This document shows positions 53,049 through 61,961 of a stretch of DNA of 64,000 bases, one piece after another. The position numbers were made by a program, and so were the translations under genes. The DNA comes from Eubacterium sp. (GTDB lineage Bacteria > Bacillota > Clostridia > Oscillospirales > Acutalibacteraceae). The notes below the pieces were generated by a model that was not told the DNA's origin, did not search any database, and worked only from the letters and a program-made list of their open reading frames with translations. The stretch covers positions 62,001-126,000 of the forward strand of contig JARHZA010000001.1 in the NCBI GenBank assembly GCA_029258375.1, written 5' to 3'. Positions within the stretch are counted from its first letter, which is position 1. Each line of letters starts with the position of its first letter.

Positions 53049-53081
53049 CCACCTCTCTCACCAGAGGTGGGTTGTTTTTTT
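53049..53081 (+). terminator. Terminator of the YeiH operon
   Basis: Arms CCCACCTCT and AGAGGTGGG with a 6-base loop and TTGTTTTTTTG. Confidence 0.92.
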
Positions 53082-53106
53082 GTACAAATAATAAGGCAAT
53101 AACAAA

Positions 53107-53144
53107 AAAAAGAGTTAACAAAATTTTGTTAACTCTTTTTTTAT
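53107..53144. terminator. Terminator of the GIY-YIG gene
   Basis: A perfect palindrome with 17-base arms centred on AAAATTTT (53107-53140), with T tracts on the minus strand. Confidence 0.85.
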
Positions 53145-53153
53145 TTTGATGTA

Positions 53154-53993
53154 TTATGTTTCTTCTATGCTTTTTAAAGTTTTACCACTTTTTGTTTTCC
53201 ACTCAATTCTTCCATTTGCGTTTCTGCCTAAAACAGTTGACGCTGCTAACGAGGGACTTGTAAATATATAGTCTTTAACAAACTCATTATCAATAACTAC
53301 TTCTTTTTGGATCAATAACTTTCTTAAATCATATAAAGACTTGGAAATACTTGAAACTGTTGAATCTGCAATTTTTGAGCCCTTAAGAACAGCAAAACCA
53401 TCAGAAACTATTATGCCTTTTGCTTCAGCTCCTCTTGTCGCTTTAATATAAAAATATAATTGACTTTTTTGATTTTTAGGAGAAACATCTTCTATTGAAT
53501 CGAAAAATTTATATCCTAATGTATTTACAAGTAATTTAGCATTACTTATAAATTCTGCAAGCATAGCCTCGTCATATTCTGAAATAGAAGAGCAAGTAGG
53601 AATAGAATTATTTATTATTTTTGCACGTTCCGCATTTTTCGCTAAAAGATAAAACTTATTTTCAAGATATTTTACATGTGCTTTGTTAAGCAGATTATCC
53701 TTGCTAATAACAACTACACATTCATTCCAATATTCATCATCCGATAAATGTTGTTTTAATCTTTGTAAAATTTGTTCAGCCTCTCCAACATATAACGTAT
53801 CTATATTATTTTCATCTTTTCCAATCAAAAAATAAACACCAGTATTATTTGAATCGTCTCTTTTTGAAAATTCCAACAAATCATTTCGTGATATTTTGTA
53901 AACTCTACCGTTCCAATTTGACAACTCACACATAATACGACCATTTGGGTTACCATCAAAAATAAACATTTGAATAGTTTTGCTAAAAGACAT
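53154..53993 (-). CDS. GIY-YIG domain protein with DUF4357-like C-terminus
   Basis: The 279-residue protein has a GIY-YIG nuclease-type fold at about residues 40-130: TGVYFLIGKDE in place of the GIY motif, LYVGEAEQILQRLKQH with the YVG motif and the arginine, and a later glutamate in KYLENKFY. The C-terminal part (about 225-275) with SPSLAASTVLGRNANGRIEWK resembles DUF4357. Such proteins are common orphans, sometimes near defence or restriction genes, but none are seen here. The start is the ATG at 53993. The in-frame extension lacks a ribosome site. Confidence 0.85.
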   Translation of the reverse strand: MSFSKTIQMFIFDGNPNGRIMCELSNWNGRVYKISRNDLLEFSKRDDSNNTGVYFLIGKDENNIDTLYVGEAEQILQRLKQHLSDDEYWNECVVVISKDNLLNKAHVKYLENKFYLLAKNAERAKIINNSIPTCSSISEYDEAMLAEFISNAKLLVNTLGYKFFDSIEDVSPKNQKSQLYFYIKATRGAEAKGIIVSDGFAVLKGSKIADSTVSSISKSLYDLRKLLIQKEVVIDNEFVKDYIFTSPSLAASTVLGRNANGRIEWKTKSGKTLKSIEET

Positions 53994-54097
53994 CCTCTTT
54001 ACCTCATATATGTAAAATGCTATATTGTTTAGTATAACATACCACAATTAAATCATCAACGAAAAGGGTTGTTAAGGTAATATTTTATCCCTAAACA

Positions 54098-54138
54098 AAA
54101 AAGCTCCTTAAACCAATGAGTTTTAGGAGCTTTTCCCT
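54098..54138 (-). terminator. Terminator of brnQ
   Basis: Arms AAAAGCTCCT and AGGAGCTTTT around a loop that pairs in part. On the minus strand it ends in a T run. Confidence 0.82.
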
Positions 54139-54151
54139 TTTTCAACTTTTA

Positions 54152-55522
54152 TCACTCTGCAACGGGGTGGTCTTCAACTGTAAGAGAAGATGGTTGTTGA
54201 TTTCGGTTTGAAACTGCAACTTTAATTTTATAGCCTGCTACACTTAAAACTACTGTAACAAGGGCAACAACAGTCCAACCCATACCAACAGAATAGAATG
54301 GCAAATAACTAAACACTTTTCCAACAATTCCAAGAGGAACTTTAAGAGTATCTAAAGCATAAACAATGCTTACTAACCCAACTAAACCAACAGTTAAAGG
54401 ATAAACAACACGGTTTCCTTGTAACCATTTATCGCAAAGACCTAAAACAATAAGGATAATTGCAACTGGATAAATAGCATTAAGAATTGGAACAGAAATA
54501 CCAAGAATTGCATTAAGTCCTCTGTTACAAACGGCAAATGAGAAAATTGTGATAACTAAAACCCATTTTTCATAACTTAGTTTTTTAAATAATGTTGAAA
54601 AATATTGAGAAATAGAAGTGATAAGACCAACACAAGTTGTAAGACAAGCAAGGGTAAAGATAACTGCTAAAAGAATTGCACCTGGTTCACCAAAAAGTTG
54701 ATGCACAATGCAACGAAGTGTCCAAGCACCATTATCTTGCAAAGGATAAACTGCTGATGTTTTCATACCCATAAATGAAAGCATACCATAAATAACTGCT
54801 AAAATTGTGCCGGCAACTGCGCCTGCACGAACAGTATAATGCATAACATCTTTTTTGTCCTTAACCTCAAAAGACTTTAAAGTTGTTGCTATAACCAAAC
54901 CAAAATTAAGGGCAGCGATAGCGTCCATTGTATTATAGCCTTCTAAAAATCCTTTAACTACTGCACCATTTTGATAAGCAACTTGAGGGGCAGCAACATC
55001 TGATTTACCGCCAACTAAAAAACTAATGAATAATGCAGTTATAAGGAATAACAGAGTAGGAGTTAAAAACTTGCCTATACGCTCAACAAGTTTTTTTGGT
55101 GACATTGCAAGCCAGCCTGCAACAAGGAAAAACACAAGGGAGTAAAGCAACATAAACCAAACTGAATTTTGTGCCATACTTTCTGGAAGATATGGTGCTA
55201 TTGCCATTTCAAAAGGAACAGATGCCGCTCTTGGTATGCCAAGTCCAGGCCCAATTGAAAGATAAATTAGCACTGTAAAGAAAATTGCGAACCTTGAATC
55301 AACTTTTCTTGCAAGTGATTCAAGACCATTAAATTTTGCAACAACCACAACACCAAGAACTGGCAAAATAACAGCTGTAAACAAAAAGCCTAAAAGCGCA
55401 AGTGGTGTTTGACTGCCAGCATTTTGACCTAAAAATGGTGGAAAAATCAAGTTTCCTGCGCCAAAAAAAAGCGAAAACAGCATAAAGCTAACAAGAGTCA
55501 TATTTTTTTTACTAAGTTTCAT
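54152..55522 (-). CDS. brnQ: Branched-chain amino acid transporter (LIVCS family)
   Basis: A sodium- or proton-coupled importer of Ile, Leu and Val. The 456-residue protein has about twelve hydrophobic helices. It starts with the family pattern FFGAGNLIFPPFLGQNAG and has GPGLGIPRAASVPFE near residue 80. The ATG at 55522 comes after GGAGG. A TTG upstream overlaps that box. The leader carries an Ile T-box, so expression should rise when isoleucyl-tRNA is uncharged, which fits the transport role. Confidence 0.95.
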   Translation of the reverse strand: MKLSKKNMTLVSFMLFSLFFGAGNLIFPPFLGQNAGSQTPLALLGFLFTAVILPVLGVVVVAKFNGLESLARKVDSRFAIFFTVLIYLSIGPGLGIPRAASVPFEMAIAPYLPESMAQNSVWFMLLYSLVFFLVAGWLAMSPKKLVERIGKFLTPTLLFLITALFISFLVGGKSDVAAPQVAYQNGAVVKGFLEGYNTMDAIAALNFGLVIATTLKSFEVKDKKDVMHYTVRAGAVAGTILAVIYGMLSFMGMKTSAVYPLQDNGAWTLRCIVHQLFGEPGAILLAVIFTLACLTTCVGLITSISQYFSTLFKKLSYEKWVLVITIFSFAVCNRGLNAILGISVPILNAIYPVAIILIVLGLCDKWLQGNRVVYPLTVGLVGLVSIVYALDTLKVPLGIVGKVFSYLPFYSVGMGWTVVALVTVVLSVAGYKIKVAVSNRNQQPSSLTVEDHPVAE

Positions 55523-55629
55523 AAAGTATACCTCCAACTTTAAACCTGCCTATTTAAGACCGTGTGTTGGCGCGATACATAGGTGATTTTTAATTTATTT
55601 TATATTTTTATTTCAAAATGGCAACAAAA

Positions 55630-55870
55630 AAATCGCCCTTCGATATGAAGGACGATTGATATAACCGTGGTACCACCTTGATTCCGAGCATAACTCGGCA
55701 CTTAACTTGTATCCAACAATACAACATTTCCTATAACGTGGAATGACGCCGGCGCACTTACTTAAATTTCAGTTTGCTTCTCCGAGATGATTTCATCGTT
55801 TGATTCTTTTTGACAATTCACACCAACCATTGCCTCTCTGATAAAAAGTTACCAAGACTACTTATTCTCG
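55630..55870 (-). promoter_or_regulatory. T-box riboswitch, specifier ATC (tRNA-Ile)
   Basis: On the minus strand the T-box sequence AAGGTGGTACCACGG lies at 55665-55679. The terminator AATCGTCCTTC/GAAGGGCGATT plus T7 lies at 55630-55657. The specifier loop has ATC at 55789-55791, followed by ATCTCGGAGAAGC. A second ATC directly follows, but the first is in the usual place relative to the conserved GGAG-type segment. Both would mean isoleucine. Confidence 0.92.
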
Positions 55871-55905
55871 TTCATAGAATTTAATCAATTTTTAATTCGT
55901 TTAAA

Positions 55906-55934
55906 ATTATAGCACCACAAAAAACAAAATTCAA
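55906..55934 (-). promoter_or_regulatory. Promoter of the brnQ T-box leader
   Basis: Minus strand: -35 TTGAAT (55929-55934), 17-base spacer, -10 TATAAT (55906-55911). Confidence 0.7.
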
Positions 55935-56226
55935 TAGGTAAAAACAAAAAAATATTTTTGCTTTTTTCTATTTTAAAACACAAATCTTAATTGAATACTA
56001 TCTTTAATTTGTTAATTTAAAATTTATAAAATACATAATTTGTTTAATTTATTTGTTATTGATTATTTGTATTTAAAGTGTTAGAATACCATTTGTGAAG
56101 ATATGTAAACTTTAAAATCTTTATTTTTAAATCAATATTTTTTATATAAGATATTGATGTGGTGTTTAATTAAAATTTATAAAAATAAGAAAATTAGGTA
56201 AATTAAAAAGGAGAATAAACAAAACA
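55935..56226. other. Non-coding region upstream of the glycosyltransferase gene
   Basis: No gene or clear promoter was recognised. The stretch is strongly AT-rich. An AAAGGAG ribosome site near 56208-56214 serves the next gene. Confidence 0.4.
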
Positions 56227-57174
56227 ATGTTATCATTAGTAGTTCCTTGTTACAATGAGGAAGGCAACGTTAAAAAGTTTTTTGATGAAGTTAACAAAGT
56301 TTTTAGTCAAAACAACATTAACGATTATGAATTTGTTTTCGTTAACGATGGCAGTAGCGATAACACTTACCAAAATTTAAAAAAGATTTATAACGAAAAT
56401 CACACAGAATACAATATTAAGGTTTTAACATTCAGCAGAAACTTTGGTAAAGAATCTGCTATGTATGCTGGGTTATCAAAAGCAAGCGGTGATCTTGTTT
56501 GCATTATTGACTCTGATTTACAGCAAAGACCAGAAGTTGTTGTTGAAATGCTTGACCACTTAAATCAAGATGAAGATTTAGATTGCGTTACTGCTTACCA
56601 AGACGAGAGAAAAGAAAGCAAAGCACTTTCATTTTTCAAATCTTCTTTCTACAAACTTATTAACAAAATTTCTGATGTTGAGTTTGTAAACGGTGCATCT
56701 GACTTTAGACTTATGAAGAGAAATATGGTTGATGCAATTTTAGATATGACAGAATACCACAGATTCTCAAAAGGATTATTTAGTTACGTTGGTTTTAACA
56801 CAAAATATATTCCTTATGAAGTTGCAGAGAGAGAAAGTGGAGAATCTAAATGGAGCTTTACAAAATTATTTAAGTATGCTTTAGAAGGTATATTTGCATT
56901 TTCAACCGTTCCACTTAAAATAGCAACTTTTGCTGGTTTCTTTTCTTCAATTTGCTCACTAATTTACTTAGTAGTTGTTGTTTTACAAAAGTTAATTAGC
57001 GGAATAAACGTTCCTGGATATGCAACAATAGTTGTTTTACTTTTATTTATTGGTGGATTACAACTATTTTGTTTAGGCCTTCTTGGCGAATACATTTCAA
57101 AAATGTATGTTCAAGTTAAAGACAGACCAATTTATATATTGAAAGAGTATTTGAATGATGAAAATGATAAGTAA
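56227..57174 (+). CDS. GT2 family glycosyltransferase (GtrB/DPM1-like)
   Basis: Predicted to transfer a sugar from a nucleotide sugar to a lipid (undecaprenyl phosphate) at the membrane. The 315-residue protein has a GT-A domain (about 1-225) with LVVPCYNEEGNVKKFF, FVNDGSSDNT, ALS-type FSRNFGKESAMYAGL and the metal-binding CIIDSDLQQRPE. Two transmembrane helices follow (about 232-255 and 265-295). The length and layout match GtrB and dolichyl-phosphate mannose synthase-like enzymes. It overlaps the GtrA gene by 20 bp. Confidence 0.92.
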   Translation: MLSLVVPCYNEEGNVKKFFDEVNKVFSQNNINDYEFVFVNDGSSDNTYQNLKKIYNENHTEYNIKVLTFSRNFGKESAMYAGLSKASGDLVCIIDSDLQQRPEVVVEMLDHLNQDEDLDCVTAYQDERKESKALSFFKSSFYKLINKISDVEFVNGASDFRLMKRNMVDAILDMTEYHRFSKGLFSYVGFNTKYIPYEVAERESGESKWSFTKLFKYALEGIFAFSTVPLKIATFAGFFSSICSLIYLVVVVLQKLISGINVPGYATIVVLLLFIGGLQLFCLGLLGEYISKMYVQVKDRPIYILKEYLNDENDK

Positions 57175-57631
57175 ATTATATAACAAATATAAAGAAGTTA
57201 TTTTATATGTTGTTTTTGGTGTATTAACAACACTTGTTAACTTTGCAACATTTTGGCTTTTCACTAAAATTCTTGGCGAAGACTTATATTTATTAAACAA
57301 TGCAATTGCTTGGATTGTTTCTGTAATTTTTGCATACATAACTAATAAAATTTGGGTTTTTGATTCTAAAAGTTTTAATTTTAAAATTTTAGTTAAAGAA
57401 ATAACATCTTTTGTTGTTGCAAGACTATTTAGCTTTGGCGTTGAAGAATTAGGAATTTGGCTCTTTGTTGACGTTTTAAGTTTTGGCGAACGAGCATTTA
57501 CTATTTTCGGATTCACAATTACAGGCCAAATGGTAGCAAAAGTATTCTTAGCAGTTATAGTTGTTATAATGAATTACTTCTTTAGCAAATTTATAATTTT
57601 TGCAAAGAAAAAAGATAGTAAAAACGCTTAA
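57155..57631 (+). CDS. GtrA-like membrane protein
   Basis: GtrA proteins are small four-helix membrane proteins thought to help flip lipid-linked sugars. This 158-residue protein has hydrophobic helices at about 12-32, 42-62, 82-105 and 128-148. It also has the typical NFATFWLFTKIL and NAIAWIVSVIFAYITNKIWVF segments. It overlaps the GT2 gene by 20 bp, so coupled translation is likely. Several in-frame ATGs (57155, 57158, 57164) make the exact start uncertain. Together the pair probably modifies a cell-surface glycan such as teichoic acid. Confidence 0.88.
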   Translation: MMKMISKLYNKYKEVILYVVFGVLTTLVNFATFWLFTKILGEDLYLLNNAIAWIVSVIFAYITNKIWVFDSKSFNFKILVKEITSFVVARLFSFGVEELGIWLFVDVLSFGERAFTIFGFTITGQMVAKVFLAVIVVIMNYFFSKFIIFAKKKDSKNA

Positions 57632-57639
57632 TAGAAATA

Positions 57640-57677
57640 AACCTGTTCCATAACAAGGAACAGGTTGTTTTTTATTT
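57640..57677 (+). terminator. Terminator of the GT2-GtrA operon
   Basis: Arms AACCTGTTCC and GGAACAGGTT with a 7-base loop, followed by GTTTTTTA. Confidence 0.9.
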
Positions 57678-57841
57678 TTACAAAAAAAGTTATGCGTTTA
57701 AAATAACGTAAAAATAAGAAAAGACACATTGTTTTAAATCAAAAAAACATCCCCCATAGGGGCTTACGTTTTATCAGTTACAGTGGTAAAATTTATTAAG
57801 ATTGTTTTAAATTTATCATTCTTTAGGAGCATTATATTTTA

Positions 57842-58909
57842 ATGAATTCAAACATATCTAATCCCCGTCGCTATCGTAAAGAAAAACGAATGATTTTTTG
57901 GTCGGTAGTGGCTGTTTTTGTTTTCTTTTTTATCTGTTTATTTGTTGGTTCGTCACATATGACAGTAAAAGATTGTATAAACGTTCTTTTAGGCAACGGC
58001 ACACCAGCGCAAATGCGCATTATTTGGAATATTCGTATTCCTCGTGTTCTTGCCGCTTGTATTGCAGGTGCCGGACTTTCTGTTTCTGGCTTAATAATGC
58101 AAACTGTTTTAAACAACAGTATGGCTTCTCCCTCCACCTTAGGTGTTTCAAACGCCGCAGTTTTTGGCGCAAACCTATCAATTATTGTATTTGCTGGAGG
58201 TTTTCTTTCAACTGGCAATAATTTACAAAATATAACTGCAGAGGCAAACCCTTACGCATCAAGCATTATGGCATTTGCATTTTCTGCACTTTCTGTCCTT
58301 TTAATTTTAGGACTTTGCAAAGTGCGTTCGTTTTCACCAAACACAGTTGTGCTTTCTGGTGTTGCAATAGGTGCAGTTTGGACTGCTGCAACAACTATTT
58401 TGCAGTTTTATGCAACCGATGTTGGGATTTCTGCAGCAGTAATTTGGAGTTTTGGCGATTTAGGCCGTGCAACTTATAAAACAGATGCAATTATGTTTGT
58501 AGTTGTTTTAGTTGCATTTATTGTTTTTATGTTGCTATCTTCTCGCTACAATGCAATTTTGAGTGGCGACGTTACTGCACAGGCAATGGGTGTTCGTGTT
58601 GGAGCGCTTAGATTTGTTTCTTTACTTTTAGCATCAATTATCACTGCTGTTTGTGTTTCTTTTTTAGGCATAATCGGCTTTGTTGGCATCATTTGCCCAC
58701 ACGTTATAAAAAAATTTATTGGGCAAAATCATCGTTTTACACTTCCCCTTTCTGCTCTTAGTGGCAGCTTGCTTTTGCTTATTGCAGATACAATTTCAAG
58801 AAGTATGGGTAACGGTTCAGCACTACCAGTTGGTGCAATAACTTCTCTTCTTGGTGCTCCTTTCTTTATTGCTATTATTTTGGGCAAAAAGGAGGGCGAC
58901 AAATGTTAG
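57842..58909 (+). CDS. FecCD-type ABC transporter permease (iron chelate/cobalamin class)
   Basis: Membrane subunit of a metal-chelate importer. The 355-residue protein has about ten helices and the FecCD family segments RIPRVLAACIAGAGLSVSGLIMQTVLNN, ASPSTLGVSNAAVFGA and GIIGFVGIICPHVIKKFIG, the last containing the loop that contacts the ATPase. It overlaps the ATPase gene by 7 bp. The substrate may be a siderophore, haem, cobalamin or nickel/cobalt chelate, since the family covers all of these. The ribosome site AGGAG is 14 bases from the ATG, which is long. Confidence 0.92.
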   Translation: MNSNISNPRRYRKEKRMIFWSVVAVFVFFFICLFVGSSHMTVKDCINVLLGNGTPAQMRIIWNIRIPRVLAACIAGAGLSVSGLIMQTVLNNSMASPSTLGVSNAAVFGANLSIIVFAGGFLSTGNNLQNITAEANPYASSIMAFAFSALSVLLILGLCKVRSFSPNTVVLSGVAIGAVWTAATTILQFYATDVGISAAVIWSFGDLGRATYKTDAIMFVVVLVAFIVFMLLSSRYNAILSGDVTAQAMGVRVGALRFVSLLLASIITAVCVSFLGIIGFVGIICPHVIKKFIGQNHRFTLPLSALSGSLLLLIADTISRSMGNGSALPVGAITSLLGAPFFIAIILGKKEGDKC

Positions 58910-59673
58910 AAGTAAAAGGCGTTTCATTTCAATACAGTCGAAAACGTATGCCTGTTTTAAAAGACGTTAACTTAAAACTCGATGACGGCGAAATCGGAAT
59001 ATTACTTGGTAAAAATGGTTCTGGCAAAACAACACTTTTAAAAACTGTTTTAGGTGTTTTATCTCCACAAAATGGTTCTGTTTTTTATGACGGCAAGCCA
59101 CTTTCTTCACTTTCTAAAAAAGAACGTGCCGCTTGTGTTGCATACGTTCCACAAGAAATTAGATTTGGTGATTTAACTGTTTTTGAATCTGTTTTGCTTG
59201 GCAGAATAGCATATTTTGGTCTTAACGCATCTAAAAATGACTATATTGCCGTAGAAGAAATATTAGAAACTATGGGTGTTTCAAACCTTGCAAATAGAAA
59301 TATAAATGAACTTTCAGGTGGCGAAAAGCAAAAAATTGCCATTGCTCGTGCTATGGTTCAAAAACCTAAACTTTTAGTTTTAGATGAACCAACCGGAAAT
59401 TTAGACGTTGCAAACGAACATTTGATTTTAGAGGAATCTAAAAAAATCGTTAAAAAAACTGGTGTTAGCATTTTAAGTTCTCTTCACGATTTAAATAGTG
59501 CACTTTTATTTGGCGATAAATTCTTTCTTATGAAAGAAGGCAGAATCCTTTATACTGTTACTAAAGAGGAAATTACAGAAAAAATGTTGTTTGACATCTA
59601 TGGTGTTGAACTTAAAATCATTGAAACAAACAATCAAAAAATAATTTTAGGAGGTCTTTTCAATGAAGTTTAA
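58903..59673 (+). CDS. FecE/FhuC-type ABC transporter ATPase
   Basis: Energy subunit of the metal-chelate importer. The 256-residue protein has Walker A GKNGSGKTT (near residue 36), Q-loop VPQEI, signature LSGGEKQK, Walker B LLVLDEPTGNLD and the switch histidine in SSLHDLN. It overlaps the permease by 7 bp and the binding-protein gene by 11 bp, so the three are tightly coupled. Confidence 0.95.
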   Translation: MLEVKGVSFQYSRKRMPVLKDVNLKLDDGEIGILLGKNGSGKTTLLKTVLGVLSPQNGSVFYDGKPLSSLSKKERAACVAYVPQEIRFGDLTVFESVLLGRIAYFGLNASKNDYIAVEEILETMGVSNLANRNINELSGGEKQKIAIARAMVQKPKLLVLDEPTGNLDVANEHLILEESKKIVKKTGVSILSSLHDLNSALLFGDKFFLMKEGRILYTVTKEEITEKMLFDIYGVELKIIETNNQKIILGGLFNEV

Positions 59674-60823
59674 AAAAATTATTGCCCTCTTGCTCGCTAC
59701 AATTTTATTGTTCTCTTTTGGTGCTTGTAGCAACAATTCGGACAAAAAAGACAAATCAGAAACACTAACTGTTACTGATATGGTAGGCAGAGAAGTAGAA
59801 GTAACAACTGGCAGTTACAAAAAAGTTGTTTGCATTGGTGCAGGCGCTTTAAGAATGTATAGCTATGTTGGCGACATATCTTTACTTGCTGGTGTAGAAG
59901 ATATTGATAACACAAGCCTTGAAAATCGTCCAAAAATGTTTGACGGTGTTGCAAGACCTTATCTCCTTGCATATGGCGAAGAATTCAAATCTCTTCCTTC
60001 TTGTGGTGTTGGTGGTCCTGCTGCACAAACTGCTGAAGCAGAAAAAATTCTTGCTTGCGAACCAGATATTGTAATTTCTGAATACGAAGACGCAGATAAA
60101 TCAAACGCTCTTTCTGAACAACTTGGGGTGCCTGTAATCACTTTAAAAACAGGCTACAACGGTGTATTTGATGAATCTTTCCGTAATTCTCTTTTACTTT
60201 TAGGTCAAGTATTTAACAAAACAGAAAAAGCAGACGCTCTTATTTCATTTATTGATAAAGAAGTTAAAGCAATTAAAGACAAAACTGCTAATGTTAAAGA
60301 AGAAGATAAACCAACAGTTTATATTTGTGGCCTTGGTAACTGGGGCACAACAAACCATTTAATGACTGCTCAAAACTACCCAGCTTTTGAAATTGCCAAC
60401 GTTAAAAATGCAGTAAACGATCTTGCAAATGACGGTATTCAGCCAATTGAAAAAGAAAAATTTGAAGCAATCGGCAAAGATGTTGATTTAATGATTATTG
60501 ACGCTGCTGCTATTAAGAACATTAAGCCTTTATACAGCGAAGACAAAAATTTATTTAGCAGTTGCAAAGCATTTAACGAAGGCAATGTTTATTTACAACT
60601 TCCTTACAATGCTTATTACACAAACTTTGAAACTGCACTTATGAACACTTGGTTTATTGCAAAAACTGCTTATCCTGATTTATTTGCAGATGTTGATATG
60701 ACTGCAAAAGCAAATGAAATTACAAAAGCATTTTTAGGCAAAGAACTTGCAGAAGAAATGTTTAATGCTCCAACAAGTTTTGGTGGCTATCCAAAAGTTG
60801 ATACAAAAACTTTTTTTGAATAA
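59663..60823 (+). CDS. Substrate-binding lipoprotein of the metal-chelate importer
   Basis: A 386-residue lipoprotein. Signal peptide with lipobox SFGAC, acylated at C22, then a Ser/Asn/Asp/Lys linker and a class III periplasmic-binding fold (two lobes joined by a long helix). Segments such as TVTDMVGREVEVTTGSYKKVVCIG and EKILACEPDIVISEYED are typical of FepB/BtuF/FecB relatives. The lack of an obvious Fur site in the operon leaves the metal open. It overlaps the ATPase gene by 11 bp and is followed by a methyltransferase gene. Confidence 0.92.
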   Translation: MKFKKIIALLLATILLFSFGACSNNSDKKDKSETLTVTDMVGREVEVTTGSYKKVVCIGAGALRMYSYVGDISLLAGVEDIDNTSLENRPKMFDGVARPYLLAYGEEFKSLPSCGVGGPAAQTAEAEKILACEPDIVISEYEDADKSNALSEQLGVPVITLKTGYNGVFDESFRNSLLLLGQVFNKTEKADALISFIDKEVKAIKDKTANVKEEDKPTVYICGLGNWGTTNHLMTAQNYPAFEIANVKNAVNDLANDGIQPIEKEKFEAIGKDVDLMIIDAAAIKNIKPLYSEDKNLFSSCKAFNEGNVYLQLPYNAYYTNFETALMNTWFIAKTAYPDLFADVDMTAKANEITKAFLGKELAEEMFNAPTSFGGYPKVDTKTFFE

Positions 60824-60840
60824 CCTATAAGGAGAAAAGT

Positions 60841-61428
60841 ATGAATCAAACCGACATTATAGATTTTTTTGATAAAATGGCTGAACACTGGGACGAACAA
60901 ACAATTCGCCGTGAATCTGCTATATGTGATATATTAGATAAAGGCGGTGTAGTTAGCGGCAAAAAAGTTTTAGATATAGGTTGTGGCACAGGTGTGCTAT
61001 TTTCAGATTATATAAAACGAGATGTTGATTCTGTTTTAGGCGTTGACATATCTAAAGATATGTTAAAATTTGCAAAATTAAATTATAATGATAGCAGAAT
61101 TAAACTTCTTTGCGAAAATGCCGAAACTATGGTGCTTGATGAAAAATTTGATTGTATTATGGTGCACAACGCATTTCCTCATTTTATGCACCCTGAAATG
61201 CTTTTAAAAAATCTTTCTTCTTACTTAGCACCAAACGGTCGTTTAACTGTTGCCCACAGTATGAGCCGTGCAGAAATTGATAAATGTCACGAAGGCAAGG
61301 CGCACTCAATTTCGCTAAAACTTCCAGATGCAAAAGAACTTGCCCTATTGTTTGAAAAGTTTGTAACTGTTGATACAATTGTTTCAGATGACGAAAAATA
61401 CATCGTTTCTGGCTACAAAACATCATAA
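60841..61428 (+). CDS. Class I SAM-dependent methyltransferase
   Basis: A 195-residue methyltransferase. Motif I VLDIGCGTGVLFSDYI (near residue 41), the acidic end of strand 2 in VLGVDISKDML, and LLCENAETMVLDEKFD followed by motif IV FDCIMVHNAFPHF. It begins 17 bp after the binding-protein gene, behind AAGGAG, and is most likely part of the transporter operon. Methyltransferases in such operons can act on a metal chelator, but the substrate cannot be deduced from the sequence. Confidence 0.9.
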   Translation: MNQTDIIDFFDKMAEHWDEQTIRRESAICDILDKGGVVSGKKVLDIGCGTGVLFSDYIKRDVDSVLGVDISKDMLKFAKLNYNDSRIKLLCENAETMVLDEKFDCIMVHNAFPHFMHPEMLLKNLSSYLAPNGRLTVAHSMSRAEIDKCHEGKAHSISLKLPDAKELALLFEKFVTVDTIVSDDEKYIVSGYKTS

Positions 61429-61465
61429 AATCATACTATTTTACCTTAAAATCATACTATTTTAC
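61426..61465. repeat. 19-bp direct repeat at the end of the methyltransferase gene
   Basis: TAAAATCATACTATTTTAC occurs at 61426-61444 and again at 61447-61465. The first copy overlaps the stop codon of the methyltransferase. The period is 21 bp, two helical turns, which suits a protein-binding site. Confidence 0.7.
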
Positions 61466-61475
61466 AAATTTACTT

Positions 61476-61528
61476 CCCTCCGCCTACTTTTTGTGTTATT
61501 ATATTTAGTACAAAAAGGAAACGGAGGG
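61476..61528. promoter_or_regulatory. 53-bp symmetric inverted repeat around the csoR-like promoter/RBS
   Basis: Outer arms CCCTCCG (61476-61482) and CGGAGGG (61522-61528), inner arms CTTTTTGT (61487-61494) and ACAAAAAG (61510-61517), with 4-base gaps placed symmetrically. The right outer arm is the ribosome binding site of the following gene. It could be an operator or an RNA hairpin that hides the RBS. Confidence 0.65.
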
Positions 61529-61534
61529 ATTGTC

Positions 61535-61828
61535 TTGTCACAAGGTACAAGTGAACATTCGCACCACCATGATCCGAATGTAAAGAAAAAACAACTAAAC
61601 CGTTTATCTCGTGCAATAGGTCATTTACAATATGTTAAAAAGATGATAGATTCTGACGAAGACTGCTCTGACGTTTTAATTCAACTTTCTGCGGTAGAAT
61701 CTGCTCTGCACAGTTTGGGTAAAGAAATAATAAACGAACACATAACACATTGCATTGCGCACGCCATTGAAAATAACGACGAAGATGCAATTGAAGATTT
61801 TAAAAAATCAATTAACCGATATTTATAA
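61535..61828 (+). CDS. CsoR/RcnR family metal-sensing repressor
   Basis: A 97-residue all-helical repressor. The family core QLNRLSRAIGHLQYVKKMI is present. The metal ligands of the CsoR type are visible as Cys in DEDCSDVL and His/Cys in EHITHC, with a further His in CIAHAI and a His-rich N-terminus (HSHHHDP). I start at a TTG six bases after GGAGGG, because no in-frame ATG fits. It follows the metal-chelate transporter and methyltransferase genes and may regulate them. The metal could be copper, nickel, cobalt or another. Confidence 0.88.
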   Translation: MSQGTSEHSHHHDPNVKKKQLNRLSRAIGHLQYVKKMIDSDEDCSDVLIQLSAVESALHSLGKEIINEHITHCIAHAIENNDEDAIEDFKKSINRYL

Positions 61829-61961
61829 CAATCAAAATCAAGTTCAGTGCCAAATTCGGTATTGGGCTTTTGTGCTTTGCAAAACTTTAATTGATAGAAA
61901 TTAAAATTATTTCGTTTAACCCTAACTTTTTATTATAAATAATCTTAAAGGAGGGATAAAT

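Noticed and set aside
53154-53993. Homing endonuclease or defence island around the GIY-YIG gene
   Set aside because: No intron, intein, methylase or other defence gene lies nearby. The neighbours are housekeeping transporters.
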